Shown here: one piece after another, positions 45,813 through 54,297 of the stretch
How the letters are laid out: each line of letters opens with the position of its first letter
Numbering within the stretch: the stretch's first letter is position 1
Assembly: GCA_018399075.1 (NCBI GenBank)
Contig: CP073763.1
Coordinates: 1 to 64,000 of the forward strand
Length of the DNA stretch: 64,000 bases
From: Simkaniaceae bacterium
GTDB lineage: Bacteria > Chlamydiota > Chlamydiia > Chlamydiales > Simkaniaceae
Direction of reading: 5' to 3'
The notes under the pieces: generated by a model
The model's input: only the letters and a program-made list of their open reading frames with translations
Told to the model about the DNA's origin: nothing
The model's database searches: none
Made by a program: the position numbers and the translations under genes

Positions 45813-47348
45813 CTATTCCTCACGACGAGCAAGTTGAGGCGTCTTCTCGTCAACTTCTGCATGGGCATATTTCGCTAAGTACTCTTCAAGAGGTCGTTTA
45901 GCAACCACGTGCTCCCCTTGATCAACAGCTGTTTCGGATCGAGTCAAGATCATAATATCTGAGGTAGTCACCTTCATATCAAATCGATGTTCTAGACCTA
46001 ACGGTTTGTGTGACGAATTGTTCATAATTGTCCCACGCCCTCCAGCAAAGCTTGGAAGAGAAACCTCTTCAACTCGAAGCTCATTGCCTAGAAGGGTTTC
46101 TAAATAGCGGATGCCAAGAGCAAAGCCCTCTTGCCCTACTTTTTCTTTGATCGCCATCATTACCTTCGAATCGATATAAAGAGCACCCTTTTCATTTAAT
46201 GCTAATAAAAACTTGGCTAAGGCTTCAAAGTGATTAGCAGCGGGCGTTTTATCCAAGTCACGAGCAAGAGCATTCACAATACTCATCGTAGCAACCATGA
46301 TATCAAACTGTTCTCCATCATGAAAATCTGAGGTGAGAATATCAAACTCACGGACTTCAACCTGCCCCGGATTTAATACCAATGTCAGAGGTTTTACCTC
46401 GCCCACTCCATCGAGCATTTCTCGAGCATTCCTTGGCGCAATAGCCTTAGCAGCTAAATTGTTTTTCATCTCAGTAAAAGCTGCTTGGTAGCCATCATCT
46501 GCGACATAAAAAGGATTTTTTTTCCCACCGATATCTTCTATTGTATAACCCCGAAGCGATAAAGAGTCATATGAAGCCATCCGGCGAGAAAACATCCAAT
46601 CCATTCTTTCTAAAGAATGGGGATCATTATCAAGTAGAGTAAATTTTCCGTCTGGGAAAAGTGAAAATAACTCAACGAATTGAGGGCAAGTCGGCGTGAT
46701 CTTCTCCTCTTATTCAAAAAGTCCAGGACCCACAATACAAACTGTTGGGGCTGCAGGATGAGCTCCGCTTAAAAGGCGCTCGCGCATCGCTAATAGCATA
46801 TGAGGAAACCGAAGGTGTCCTGTGGTAAGCCCTTTCCCCTTATTTGCAGGCACAAAGCCCCTGACTTCTAAATCAACCGTTACTGGATGGGTAACCCCTT
46901 GTTTAAGAAGGGATATAGAAACAACATCTAAATACTCGAGATCATCTTGATTCATGTGGTCAGGTAGTTGACGAATCATCTCTTCCGTTGGCTGAATCTT
47001 ATGAACAGTGTCCAACCCTCTTACCTTTTCCCTTGGGAGGGGGAGTGCTTGTTGAAATTGCACTGTCATCTTTTCTTGAAAGCCTGCGTGGCTACAATTT
47101 TCAAATTCAAGCCCTCTTTCAATGGAAAGACTCACACGCGCGGTTAATGGAGAAGGAGGATCCTTACTTTCTTGAGCGGAATGAAAGATGTAATCTTTTG
47201 CAATATCTTCAATGAATCTTACTTGCAAAGGGTGAAGATCTGCCGGAACAGAGCGTTCCATTGTTGGAACATTTTCTGGCTCGGAAATTTTTGCAGGGTC
47301 TTCGACCATCATTAAAAAGCTGCACTTGGGGACTTGAAGAACTGCCAT
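45813..47348 (-). pseudogene. SAM methyltransferase-like gene interrupted by in-frame TAA
   Basis: One frame runs through the interval with a single TAA at 46710-46712. The upstream part (212 residues) ends in TVCIVGPGLFE, which looks like the start of methyltransferase motif I. After the stop the frame continues EEKITPTCPQFVELFSLFPD, then GKFTLLDNDPHSLE (motif II-like), then DILTSDF and FDIMVATMSIVNAL (motif IV region) and LLALNEKGALYIDS. No ATG, GTG or TTG occurs for about 35 codons after the TAA. The parts therefore form one broken gene of about 510 codons; a CAA or GAA codon changed by one base would restore it. The substrate is unknown. Confidence 0.75.
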
Positions 47349-47490
47349 AATTTTTGCTCTCTAAAATTTTTCTTTAAAAATTCGGAACTATGATACCCTA
47401 TTTCTCGAAATTATGGAAGAATTGGTCCAAATATTTGTAGGAGGCAATCTATTGTATCGGTTACACTCTCGTAAAAAAAAGGATTTTAAA

Positions 47491-48378
47491 ATGAAACGTC
47501 TTATTCCCCTTTTTCTTTTGTTAATACTTGGACTCTTTGTTGGTTGTACGAAAATGGGCTCTGGAGTTTCTGGAACACCGCATGTTGTGGTCAGTATCCC
47601 GCCCTACATTTCCCTTGTGAAAGAAATCGTTGGGGATACGATGACAGTAAATTCTGCACTCGGGCCGAGCTTTGATCCTCACACAGCTGAAGCAACACCC
47701 CACCAAATGAAAATGGTTCAGAATGCCGATCTGTTTATTGGCGTAGGAGAAGGGTATGAAAGAAAACTTTTGTCAGCACTTCGTGAAGGGACAAAAGAGG
47801 TGCGCATTTTAGAAATGGATGAAAAAATTCCTCTCCTTTCCTACTCTGAAGACACCAATTTTGTCGATGCCTGCCAAGATATCAGCCTTCCTCTTACCGC
47901 TTCAAAAGATCTCCATTTTTGGCTGGGACCTAAAAGTCTAATCATTCAAGTAGAAGTTTTGATTCAAGCATTATCGGAGCTCAAACCTGAAAATAGCACT
48001 TTATATAGTGATAACGGTCATGCTCTGATTAAAAAGCTCAAAGCGCTGGATGCTCGATTGCAAGATAAGCTGCGTCTCTTTCAAAAGAAAGCGATCATCG
48101 TTTCTCATGCTTCTCTCGGCTATTTCTGTTATGACTATAACCTGATTCAAATTGCTGTAGAGTGCGAAGGGAAAAGTCCCCGTCCTCAAGATATCTCGCG
48201 CGTCTTTGAGCTTGCTAAACACTCTGAAGTGGTCTGCGTTTTTACCGGCCCCCAATTTAACAATAAAGGGGCAGAGATGGTTGCTGATAAATTCAATCTT
48301 CGCGTTGAATCTTTTGATCCTTTAGCAGAAGATGTCTTAGCAACAATTCAGAAAATAGCAAACGATATTACAAAATAA
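47491..48378 (+). CDS. Metal ABC transporter substrate-binding lipoprotein (ZnuA/TroA-like)
   Basis: The start is the ATG at 47491 with AAGGA about eight bases upstream. The 295-residue protein has a lipoprotein signal ending in LFVGC (Cys19). The cluster A-I fold motifs follow: VVSIPPYISLVKEIVGD, GPSFDPHTAEATPHQMK (metal-ligand His), DLHFWLGPKS (His), VSHASLGYF (His region) and a C-terminal VESFDPLAED (Asp). It captures Zn2+ or Mn2+ in the periplasm. There is no His-rich loop, which leans slightly away from classical ZnuA. The ATPase gene starts directly after its stop. Confidence 0.92.
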   Translation: MKRLIPLFLLLILGLFVGCTKMGSGVSGTPHVVVSIPPYISLVKEIVGDTMTVNSALGPSFDPHTAEATPHQMKMVQNADLFIGVGEGYERKLLSALREGTKEVRILEMDEKIPLLSYSEDTNFVDACQDISLPLTASKDLHFWLGPKSLIIQVEVLIQALSELKPENSTLYSDNGHALIKKLKALDARLQDKLRLFQKKAIIVSHASLGYFCYDYNLIQIAVECEGKSPRPQDISRVFELAKHSEVVCVFTGPQFNNKGAEMVADKFNLRVESFDPLAEDVLATIQKIANDITK

Positions 48379-49056
48379 ATGGTCATTAAATTTAAAAACC
48401 TCTCCTTTTCCTATGGAACCGTCGATGTTCTAAAAGATGTTTCTATTGAGGTGAAACCTGGGGAATACATTGGTATCATTGGTCCCAATGGAGGAGGAAA
48501 AACAACTGCTCTTAAACTGATCTTAGGGTTTTTATCCCCCAATAAAGGGAGTGTAGAAATCGATGTACCCCAAACTAAGATCGGTTATGTCCCTCAAATC
48601 AATGCTTATGATAAGGAATTCCCCATCTCTGTTTTAGAGATCGTTTTAACAGGGAGTTTATCAAAATTAAAGTGGTGGGGTGGCCTTCCACCAACTGAAA
48701 AGACTCGAGCAAAAGAGCTCCTTAAAGAGGTGGGTTGCGAAGGGCTTGAAAACCGCCCTTTTGGGACCCTTTCAGGAGGACAAGCACAAAAAGTTTTGAT
48801 TGCCAGAGCTCTCATGTGTGATCCTGAAGCGCTCCTTTTAGATGAACCGACAGCCAATATCGATGCAGAATCAGAACAAGCCATCTTCTCTTATCTGAAA
48901 ACCTTGCAAGGGAAGAAAACGATTTTGATTGTCACTCATAACTTTGAGGCAATTATCAAAAATGTTGAGCGCGTCCTCTGTTTTCAACATGTGGTCTCTT
49001 CGATGAAACCTGAAGAGGTTTGTAAACATTTTGCAATAGGGATGTATCATGGATAG
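48379..49056 (+). CDS. Metal ABC transporter ATPase (ZnuC/TroB-like)
   Basis: The 225-residue ATPase has Walker A GPNGGGKTT (about 36-44), Q-loop VPQINAYD, signature LSGGQAQKV, Walker B ALLLDEPTANID and the switch His in IVTHNF. It powers metal import with the permease, whose gene overlaps its 3' end by eight bases. The start codon follows the preceding stop with no gap, which implies translational coupling. Confidence 0.94.
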   Translation: MVIKFKNLSFSYGTVDVLKDVSIEVKPGEYIGIIGPNGGGKTTALKLILGFLSPNKGSVEIDVPQTKIGYVPQINAYDKEFPISVLEIVLTGSLSKLKWWGGLPPTEKTRAKELLKEVGCEGLENRPFGTLSGGQAQKVLIARALMCDPEALLLDEPTANIDAESEQAIFSYLKTLQGKKTILIVTHNFEAIIKNVERVLCFQHVVSSMKPEEVCKHFAIGMYHG

Positions 49057-49894
49057 CTTTTTGAAGTTCGGCTTTGTGACAGCCCTTTTTACACAACCTT
49101 TTTTGCGCTCTGCCCTCTATGCTGCCCTTGGTGCTTCGATCGCAGGAGGCATTGTTGGCTCTTATGTAGTGGTTAAACGGATCGTTTTTATTAGCGGAAG
49201 TATTGCTCACTCTGTTTTAGGAGGACTTGGCGCAGCCCTATATATTAAACGTGTCTATAACGTTAGTTGGCTTGAGCCGATTCATGGCGCCTTAGTTGCA
49301 GCGATCCTTTCAGCCTGGCTGATTGGAACAGTCCGTCTCTATTATCGACAACGGGAAGACACGGTCATTGCAGCCCTTTGGGCCTTTGGAATGTCAGTTG
49401 GTGTGATTTTGATTTCATTGACCCCTGGTTATACCAATGAAATCTCTAACTATCTCTTTGGAAATATTTTATGGGCGAGCAAGTCTGATATTGCCATGCT
49501 GATGGGACTCGATGGACTGGTCCTGATTATGACCGCTCTTTTTCATAGGAGATTCCTTGCCATTTGCTTTGATGAAAGACAAGCAGCTCTTCAAGGGCAA
49601 AATGTCAAGCTCCTTTACTTTCTCTTGCTCTCTCTTGTAGCGATCACTGTTGTTTTAATGATTCAAGTTGTGGGTGCCATTTTGATTGTGGCCATTCTCT
49701 CCCTTCCTGCAGCGATTGCCAATACCTACACTCATCGCCTCTCCAAAATGATGGGCGTTGCTGTGGTTCTGGGGATTGTCATTTCTTTTCTTGGAATGGG
49801 TTTTTCTTATTCTCTCAACTGGCCCCCAGGAGCAACTCTTGCTCTTACCGCGACAACTGTTTATCTCATTAATCTCCTTCGTAAAAAAGGATAG
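49049..49894 (+). CDS. Metal ABC transporter permease (ZnuB/TroC-like)
   Basis: The 281-residue inner-membrane protein has about eight hydrophobic segments and matches the ABC-3 permease family. It has ALGASIAGGIVGSYVVVKR near the N-terminus, SIAHSVLGGLGAAL, LWAFGMSVGVILISL, and MIQVVGAILIVAILSLPAA followed by IANTYT. It forms the channel for Zn2+/Mn2+ uptake with the two preceding genes. Its start overlaps the ATPase stop by eight bases. Confidence 0.93.
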   Translation: MDSFLKFGFVTALFTQPFLRSALYAALGASIAGGIVGSYVVVKRIVFISGSIAHSVLGGLGAALYIKRVYNVSWLEPIHGALVAAILSAWLIGTVRLYYRQREDTVIAALWAFGMSVGVILISLTPGYTNEISNYLFGNILWASKSDIAMLMGLDGLVLIMTALFHRRFLAICFDERQAALQGQNVKLLYFLLLSLVAITVVLMIQVVGAILIVAILSLPAAIANTYTHRLSKMMGVAVVLGIVISFLGMGFSYSLNWPPGATLALTATTVYLINLLRKKG

Positions 49895-50005
49895 AAGGGC
49901 TCATTTTCTCTATTAAGAAAAATTTTATTCACAGCTTTAGATCTGAAAAAACTTTAAATAACTCTTATTGATCCTCAAGGAATTTCTCATCAGATCAGAA
50001 AGGAA

Positions 50006-50035
50006 TTGACAGATTAGACCCTTTTACTCTATGAT
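50006..50035 (+). promoter_or_regulatory. Sigma-70-type promoter of rplU-rpmA
   Basis: A consensus -35 TTGACA, an 18-base spacer and TATGAT lie about 45 bases before the rplU start, in the gap after the metal transporter operon. Confidence 0.75.
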
Positions 50036-50080
50036 ACACCCTTTCGCTCTCTAATGGAAATTTACGGAGGAACGGATTAC

Positions 50081-50392
50081 ATGTACGCGATTATTCAAAC
50101 CGGCGGTAAGCAATACCGGGTTGAAAAGGGAGATCAGATTGAAGTCGAACTACTCGGAACCGAGAGTGGACCTGTCGAATTTAAAGAAGTCCTAATGTTT
50201 AACGACGGAAAAGTTGCCCATGTCGGCGCCCCACACGTGGCAAAATGCCTCGTTAAGGGTGAAGTTTTGGGAGAAAATAAAGGGCCTAAGGTTATCTCTT
50301 TCAAATATAAAAGACGAAAGAACTACCGCCGCAAGGTTGGCCACAGACAAAAATATGCTGTTGTAAAAATTACCGACATTGAAAGGAACTAA
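50081..50392 (+). CDS. rplU: 50S ribosomal protein L21
   Basis: The start at ATG 50081 is set by GGAGGA about ten bases upstream and by homology ([18 protein letters not shown]); an ATG 27 bases earlier lacks support. The 103-residue protein binds 23S rRNA and shows the family patterns [10 protein letters not shown] and [16 protein letters not shown] (here [12 protein letters not shown]). It is followed two bases later by rpmA, the universal L21-L27 pair. Confidence 0.96.
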   Translation: MYAIIQTGGKQYRVEKGDQIEVELLGTESGPVEFKEVLMFNDGKVAHVGAPHVAKCLVKGEVLGENKGPKVISFKYKRRKNYRRKVGHRQKYAVVKITDIERN

Positions 50393-50394
50393 GA

Positions 50395-50646
50395 ATGGCA
50401 CATAAGAAAGGTCAAGGATCAAGTAGAAACGGACGCGATTCAAATTCACAACGCCTCGGCATTAAAGCAACACATGGCGAATTTGTCTCTGCTGGAAGCA
50501 TCCTGGTACGGCAGCGGGGAACCAAATGGCACCCAGCAAAGAATGTGAAGCGGGGTAAAGATGATACCCTCTTTTCACTCATCGATGGGATCGTTCAATT
50601 CCGCAAGGGAAAGAACACCACCGTAGCAGTAGCTCCTGCAAAGTAG
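50395..50646 (+). CDS. rpmA: 50S ribosomal protein L27
   Basis: The 83-residue protein starts [20 protein letters not shown], with the N-terminal basic extension that reaches the peptidyl-transferase centre, then [17 protein letters not shown]-like sequence. The length is normal. It is followed by a hairpin terminator-like element and obgE. Confidence 0.96.
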   Translation: MAHKKGQGSSRNGRDSNSQRLGIKATHGEFVSAGSILVRQRGTKWHPAKNVKRGKDDTLFSLIDGIVQFRKGKNTTVAVAPAK

Positions 50647-50677
50647 TTTTTATAATTACTAACGTTTAAAGGATTAG

Positions 50678-50705
50678 GCTCTTCAATTAAGATTGAAGAG
50701 CTTTT
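50678..50705 (+). terminator. Hairpin between rpmA and obgE
   Basis: A perfect 10-bp stem GCTCTTCAAT / ATTGAAGAGC with loop TAAG is followed by TTTT and ends only three bases before the obgE ATG. The 3' arm contains GAAGAG, the only purine-rich candidate ribosome-binding site for obgE, so the structure could act both as terminator/attenuator and as a translational lid. Confidence 0.65.
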
Positions 50706-50708
50706 GTT

Positions 50709-51719
50709 ATGTTTACAGATTCAGTAAAAATGAAACTTAGTGCTGGCAAGGGGGGCAATGGAACCATTGCCTGGCGTCGGGAAAAATACATCCCGAAAGG
50801 CGGCCCCTATGGCGGAAATGGAGGATGTGGCGGTTCAATTATCATAAAGAGTGACGCGCAAGTCTTTTCTCTTGATGAATACCGAAATAGACGCCTTGTT
50901 TCTGCTGAAAATGGACGTCCTGGTGGGACGAATAACCGGCATGGGCGTAATGGAAAAGACCTGATCATCAAAGTTCCTTGTGGCACCTTAATCACCGATG
51001 CTGAAACGGGTGGTCTCCTTTATGATTTAACAAAAGATGGTGAAGAGTTTCATATTTGCAGCGGAGGACGGGGTGGAAAAGGAAATACCTTTTTTAAAAC
51101 GCCCACCAATCAAGCTCCAGCAAAAGCAACTCCTGGAAAAGAAGGCGAAATTAAAGACATTGAACTCGAACTGAAGCTCATTGCTGATGTGGGGTTTATG
51201 GGATTTCCAAACGCAGGAAAATCAACTCTTTTATCAAAACTCGCAGCCATTGAAGTGAAGACAGGAGCCTATCCTTTCACCACTTTGAAACCAAACTTAA
51301 GTTTTATTGAATTTGATGATTTTTCTCGGGTCTATTTAGCTGATATCCCAGGAATTATCCCTGATGCCCATAATGATCGAGGCCTGGGCCTTTCTTTTTT
51401 AAAGCATGTGGAACGCTCAGCCATGCTGATTTATATCATCGATATTTCAGGTGAAGAGGGACGGGACCCTTTCAAAGATTTTCAAGTACTACGTGAAGAA
51501 GCTAAAGCTTACTCCCCTTCTATTTTGAAAAAACCTTTCCTCGTTGCTCTCAACAAAGTCGATAAGGAAAGCTCTGAAAACCTCCAAGCTTTTAAAGAAA
51601 AATATCCTTTCGAAAAGGAGACTCTTTTTGAGATCTCTGCCCTAGAAGAAAAAGGGCTCTCTTCTTTCACTCATAAGATGCGCACACTTGCTCAAGCAAA
51701 CGGCAAAAAATATCATTGA
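50709..51719 (+). CDS. obgE: Obg/CgtA GTPase
   Basis: The 336-residue ribosome-assembly GTPase has the glycine-rich Obg fold (about 1-157; GGNGTIAWRREKYIPKGGP, GGRGGKGN). The G domain has G1 GFPNAGKST (about 167-175), switch-II DIPGII and NKVD (about 285-288), followed by SALEEKG. The C-terminal OCT domain is absent, as in short Obg forms. The order L21-L27-Obg is widespread. tpsA2 begins 31 bases later, so read-through expression is possible. Confidence 0.95.
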   Translation: MFTDSVKMKLSAGKGGNGTIAWRREKYIPKGGPYGGNGGCGGSIIIKSDAQVFSLDEYRNRRLVSAENGRPGGTNNRHGRNGKDLIIKVPCGTLITDAETGGLLYDLTKDGEEFHICSGGRGGKGNTFFKTPTNQAPAKATPGKEGEIKDIELELKLIADVGFMGFPNAGKSTLLSKLAAIEVKTGAYPFTTLKPNLSFIEFDDFSRVYLADIPGIIPDAHNDRGLGLSFLKHVERSAMLIYIIDISGEEGRDPFKDFQVLREEAKAYSPSILKKPFLVALNKVDKESSENLQAFKEKYPFEKETLFEISALEEKGLSSFTHKMRTLAQANGKKYH

Positions 51720-51750
51720 TCTTTTGCCTACTTCCCATTAATAAGAGGTC

Positions 51751-54297
51751 ATGTGGTGGCAACTTTCACTTTGTGTAATCTTTTCGTTTTCTCTTTTCTC
51801 TAATCCTGTCGGTTTAGAAACGATTAAAGGAACCGCCTCTCTTCAAGGAGAAAAAGGAAGCCTTCATATCCATGCTAGTAATGGAGCAGTTCTTCACTGG
51901 AAAGATTTTTCCATTGGGACCGGTGAATGTACACAGTTTTTTCAACCAGGCGAAACTTCTTGGGTTTTAAACCATGTCACCGGAAAGCACTCGAGTGAAA
52001 TTTTAGGAACACTTTTAGCCAATGGACAAGTCGTCCTCCTTAACCCTCACGGCATTCTCTTTGGGAATGGTTCTGTTGTTGACGTCGGCGGCATCATCGC
52101 TTCTACTCTTAATGAAAGCTCAATTGTATGCAAAGGGGTGATCCACGCAAGAAGTGGTGATGTGATCTTATTAGGAAAAGCAATTGAAAACTCTGGGGTC
52201 ATCGAAATAACCGGAAAGAGCCTTGTAAAGGGAGAAGATAATCCGTACGCTCTTGCTATTAATTATGTCAGACCAAAAGAAGCAACAGCATTGAAAGAGG
52301 TGAATGGACGGATCCTATTAATTAGCGAGGAAAGAACGGTAGTCCCGCAAGAAGGAAAATTGATTGGAAAAGAAATCGCCCTTCTTTCTAGTGGAAAAAC
52401 AGTCTTCGAAGGCTCTGTCTCTGTTGACAATGGCATGATAGAGATTTCGGGAAAAAATGGGTTCAAACATTCTGGGGTCATTCATCGAAGTGGTGGCCAC
52501 CTTATCTTGGATCCTGAGGCTGATGTCACGATCAGTCAAACCGTTCCTTATAACTACTCTTTTGACCTAGGAGCTCCGACGGCAGATATTTCCAATATCT
52601 CTATAGACCTTCTTCTTAGAGAAATTGAAAACGGGCCCGTCACAATCACCACGGCCTATCAATGTGATGGGGGAAAAGAGGGCTCCATTCATATTCAAAA
52701 GGATGTAACCCATACCTATCATAGCTCCTATCCCTTGATATTTAATTGCAGCGGATGTGGAGGGATTAATGTAGAAGGAAAACTAAGAAATCTAGGCTCT
52801 GGAGAGATTGCTTTTAATTCAAATAAAGTTTCCATTTCCGGAGAAATTGCTGCCTCAAAAATCGAAACGAACGGGTATTTAACTTGCACAGGCGGTCTTT
52901 ATGGACAAACAATCAAGGTGAGTTCTGAAAAGGGTGGTCTTATTGGAGGAAAAGTGATTGCTGATGGGGGCCCCTTAACATGGATTGGAGGAGGAACTCT
53001 ATCTTTAATGGGGGGCGAGCTCGGCAATGCTGGAAATGACGCTTTGACGATTCAAGGACTAGAAAATGTCACTCTGGAAGCGGGGGCTCGTCTTTTTACT
53101 CTCTTTTCAAATCTTTCGATTTCAGACCTTTCAGGAGCCCTTTCCGTTGAAGACTCAACTATTTTAAGTAATGGCCCCTTAACTATTTCAGGGAAAGAGG
53201 GAGCCCTCCATTTAAGTGATGCTACCATCCAATCGAACAGTTCCCTCAATATTAATCTTGAACGATATCTCCATTGTCACGATAGCCATTTGAATGCACA
53301 ACAGAACCTTTCGCTTTCTCTTGGAAGTGATCTCATCATAACAGGGAGCTCCTTGCTTACCTCTACAAATGGAATTTCATTAAACAATAAGGGCGCTCTT
53401 TTAATGGATGGTTACTCGATGATAAAAGGACAAGGGCTCTCTCTAATTGTTGGAGAATCAACAAGGCTTAATGAGGCTAGTAAAATTGATGGAGAAAAGG
53501 GATCTCTATCTTTAACTTCAGGGGGAACCCTGACGATTGAAGGGAGGGAAGCTGCCATCCTAGCTGGACAAGTCTCCATTCATATTGGCGAAGAAATCTC
53601 TGTTGATGATTATGGGAAAATAACTTCTTTTCAAGGCCCCACTTACATCACAGCTGGAAAAGGAATTTCCCTTTTTAAAAATGGATCGATCAGTGCTGCT
53701 CGAGGAAATCTAGATCTTTTTGTGACACAAGGAAATTTAAATCTTTATGGAAATAGCTCTCTAAACTCTACAACGCATGGAAGCCATATTATCATTGGAA
53801 AATCTCTCCAGATGGAAAATTTTTCATCTATTTCAAGTGTTGGAGAAAAAGGAACAACGATTGTTGTTGACCACTTAGGAGTAGGGGGGGGAATCGCTAT
53901 GGGATTAAATAGCTCGATTATAACAGGAAGCTCTCCTCTGCAGATTTTTACAGCCTCTCAGGACCACAACTCGATCCGAGGGACGCTGAATGGCCATCAT
54001 TATATCGGCGAAATCCCTCTTTACTTAGTCACAAACCAAGATCATTGGGGAATATCTTACCCTAATAATTTCTTTGCAAAGCCCTTTATCGTTTTCCATA
54101 AAGAAAATGGTCTCATACAAACAACGATTGGTCCTGTGAATCATAAAACCTTTATCCGCCATATTGTTGGCTACATTGGTCCTTTTACTGCTGAACTCTT
54201 CAGAGACCTCCATCCCTATGATCAATATACAAAGGAATCGATCACCTTCACCGACAACGAAGAACCCTACTTTATACGGAGAAGATCTGAAAAATGA
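51751..54297 (+). CDS. TpsA-type two-partner secreted exoprotein 2
   Basis: The 848-residue protein has a signal peptide (MWWQLSLCVIFSFSLFSNP) and a TPS domain (about 20-230) with GSLHIHASNGAVLHWKDFSIG, SEILGTLLANGQVVL and NPHGILFG. A beta-helix-like middle region with less regular repeats than TpsA 1 follows. Its C-terminal part (GGGIAMGLNSSI, LQIFTASQDHNSIRGTLNG, WGISYPNN) matches that of TpsA 1. It should be exported through the TpsB encoded downstream, whose start overlaps its stop (ATGA). AGAGG precedes the start. An adhesin or effector role is inferred; no toxin domain is recognised. Confidence 0.9.
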   Translation: MWWQLSLCVIFSFSLFSNPVGLETIKGTASLQGEKGSLHIHASNGAVLHWKDFSIGTGECTQFFQPGETSWVLNHVTGKHSSEILGTLLANGQVVLLNPHGILFGNGSVVDVGGIIASTLNESSIVCKGVIHARSGDVILLGKAIENSGVIEITGKSLVKGEDNPYALAINYVRPKEATALKEVNGRILLISEERTVVPQEGKLIGKEIALLSSGKTVFEGSVSVDNGMIEISGKNGFKHSGVIHRSGGHLILDPEADVTISQTVPYNYSFDLGAPTADISNISIDLLLREIENGPVTITTAYQCDGGKEGSIHIQKDVTHTYHSSYPLIFNCSGCGGINVEGKLRNLGSGEIAFNSNKVSISGEIAASKIETNGYLTCTGGLYGQTIKVSSEKGGLIGGKVIADGGPLTWIGGGTLSLMGGELGNAGNDALTIQGLENVTLEAGARLFTLFSNLSISDLSGALSVEDSTILSNGPLTISGKEGALHLSDATIQSNSSLNINLERYLHCHDSHLNAQQNLSLSLGSDLIITGSSLLTSTNGISLNNKGALLMDGYSMIKGQGLSLIVGESTRLNEASKIDGEKGSLSLTSGGTLTIEGREAAILAGQVSIHIGEEISVDDYGKITSFQGPTYITAGKGISLFKNGSISAARGNLDLFVTQGNLNLYGNSSLNSTTHGSHIIIGKSLQMENFSSISSVGEKGTTIVVDHLGVGGGIAMGLNSSIITGSSPLQIFTASQDHNSIRGTLNGHHYIGEIPLYLVTNQDHWGISYPNNFFAKPFIVFHKENGLIQTTIGPVNHKTFIRHIVGYIGPFTAELFRDLHPYDQYTKESITFTDNEEPYFIRRRSEK

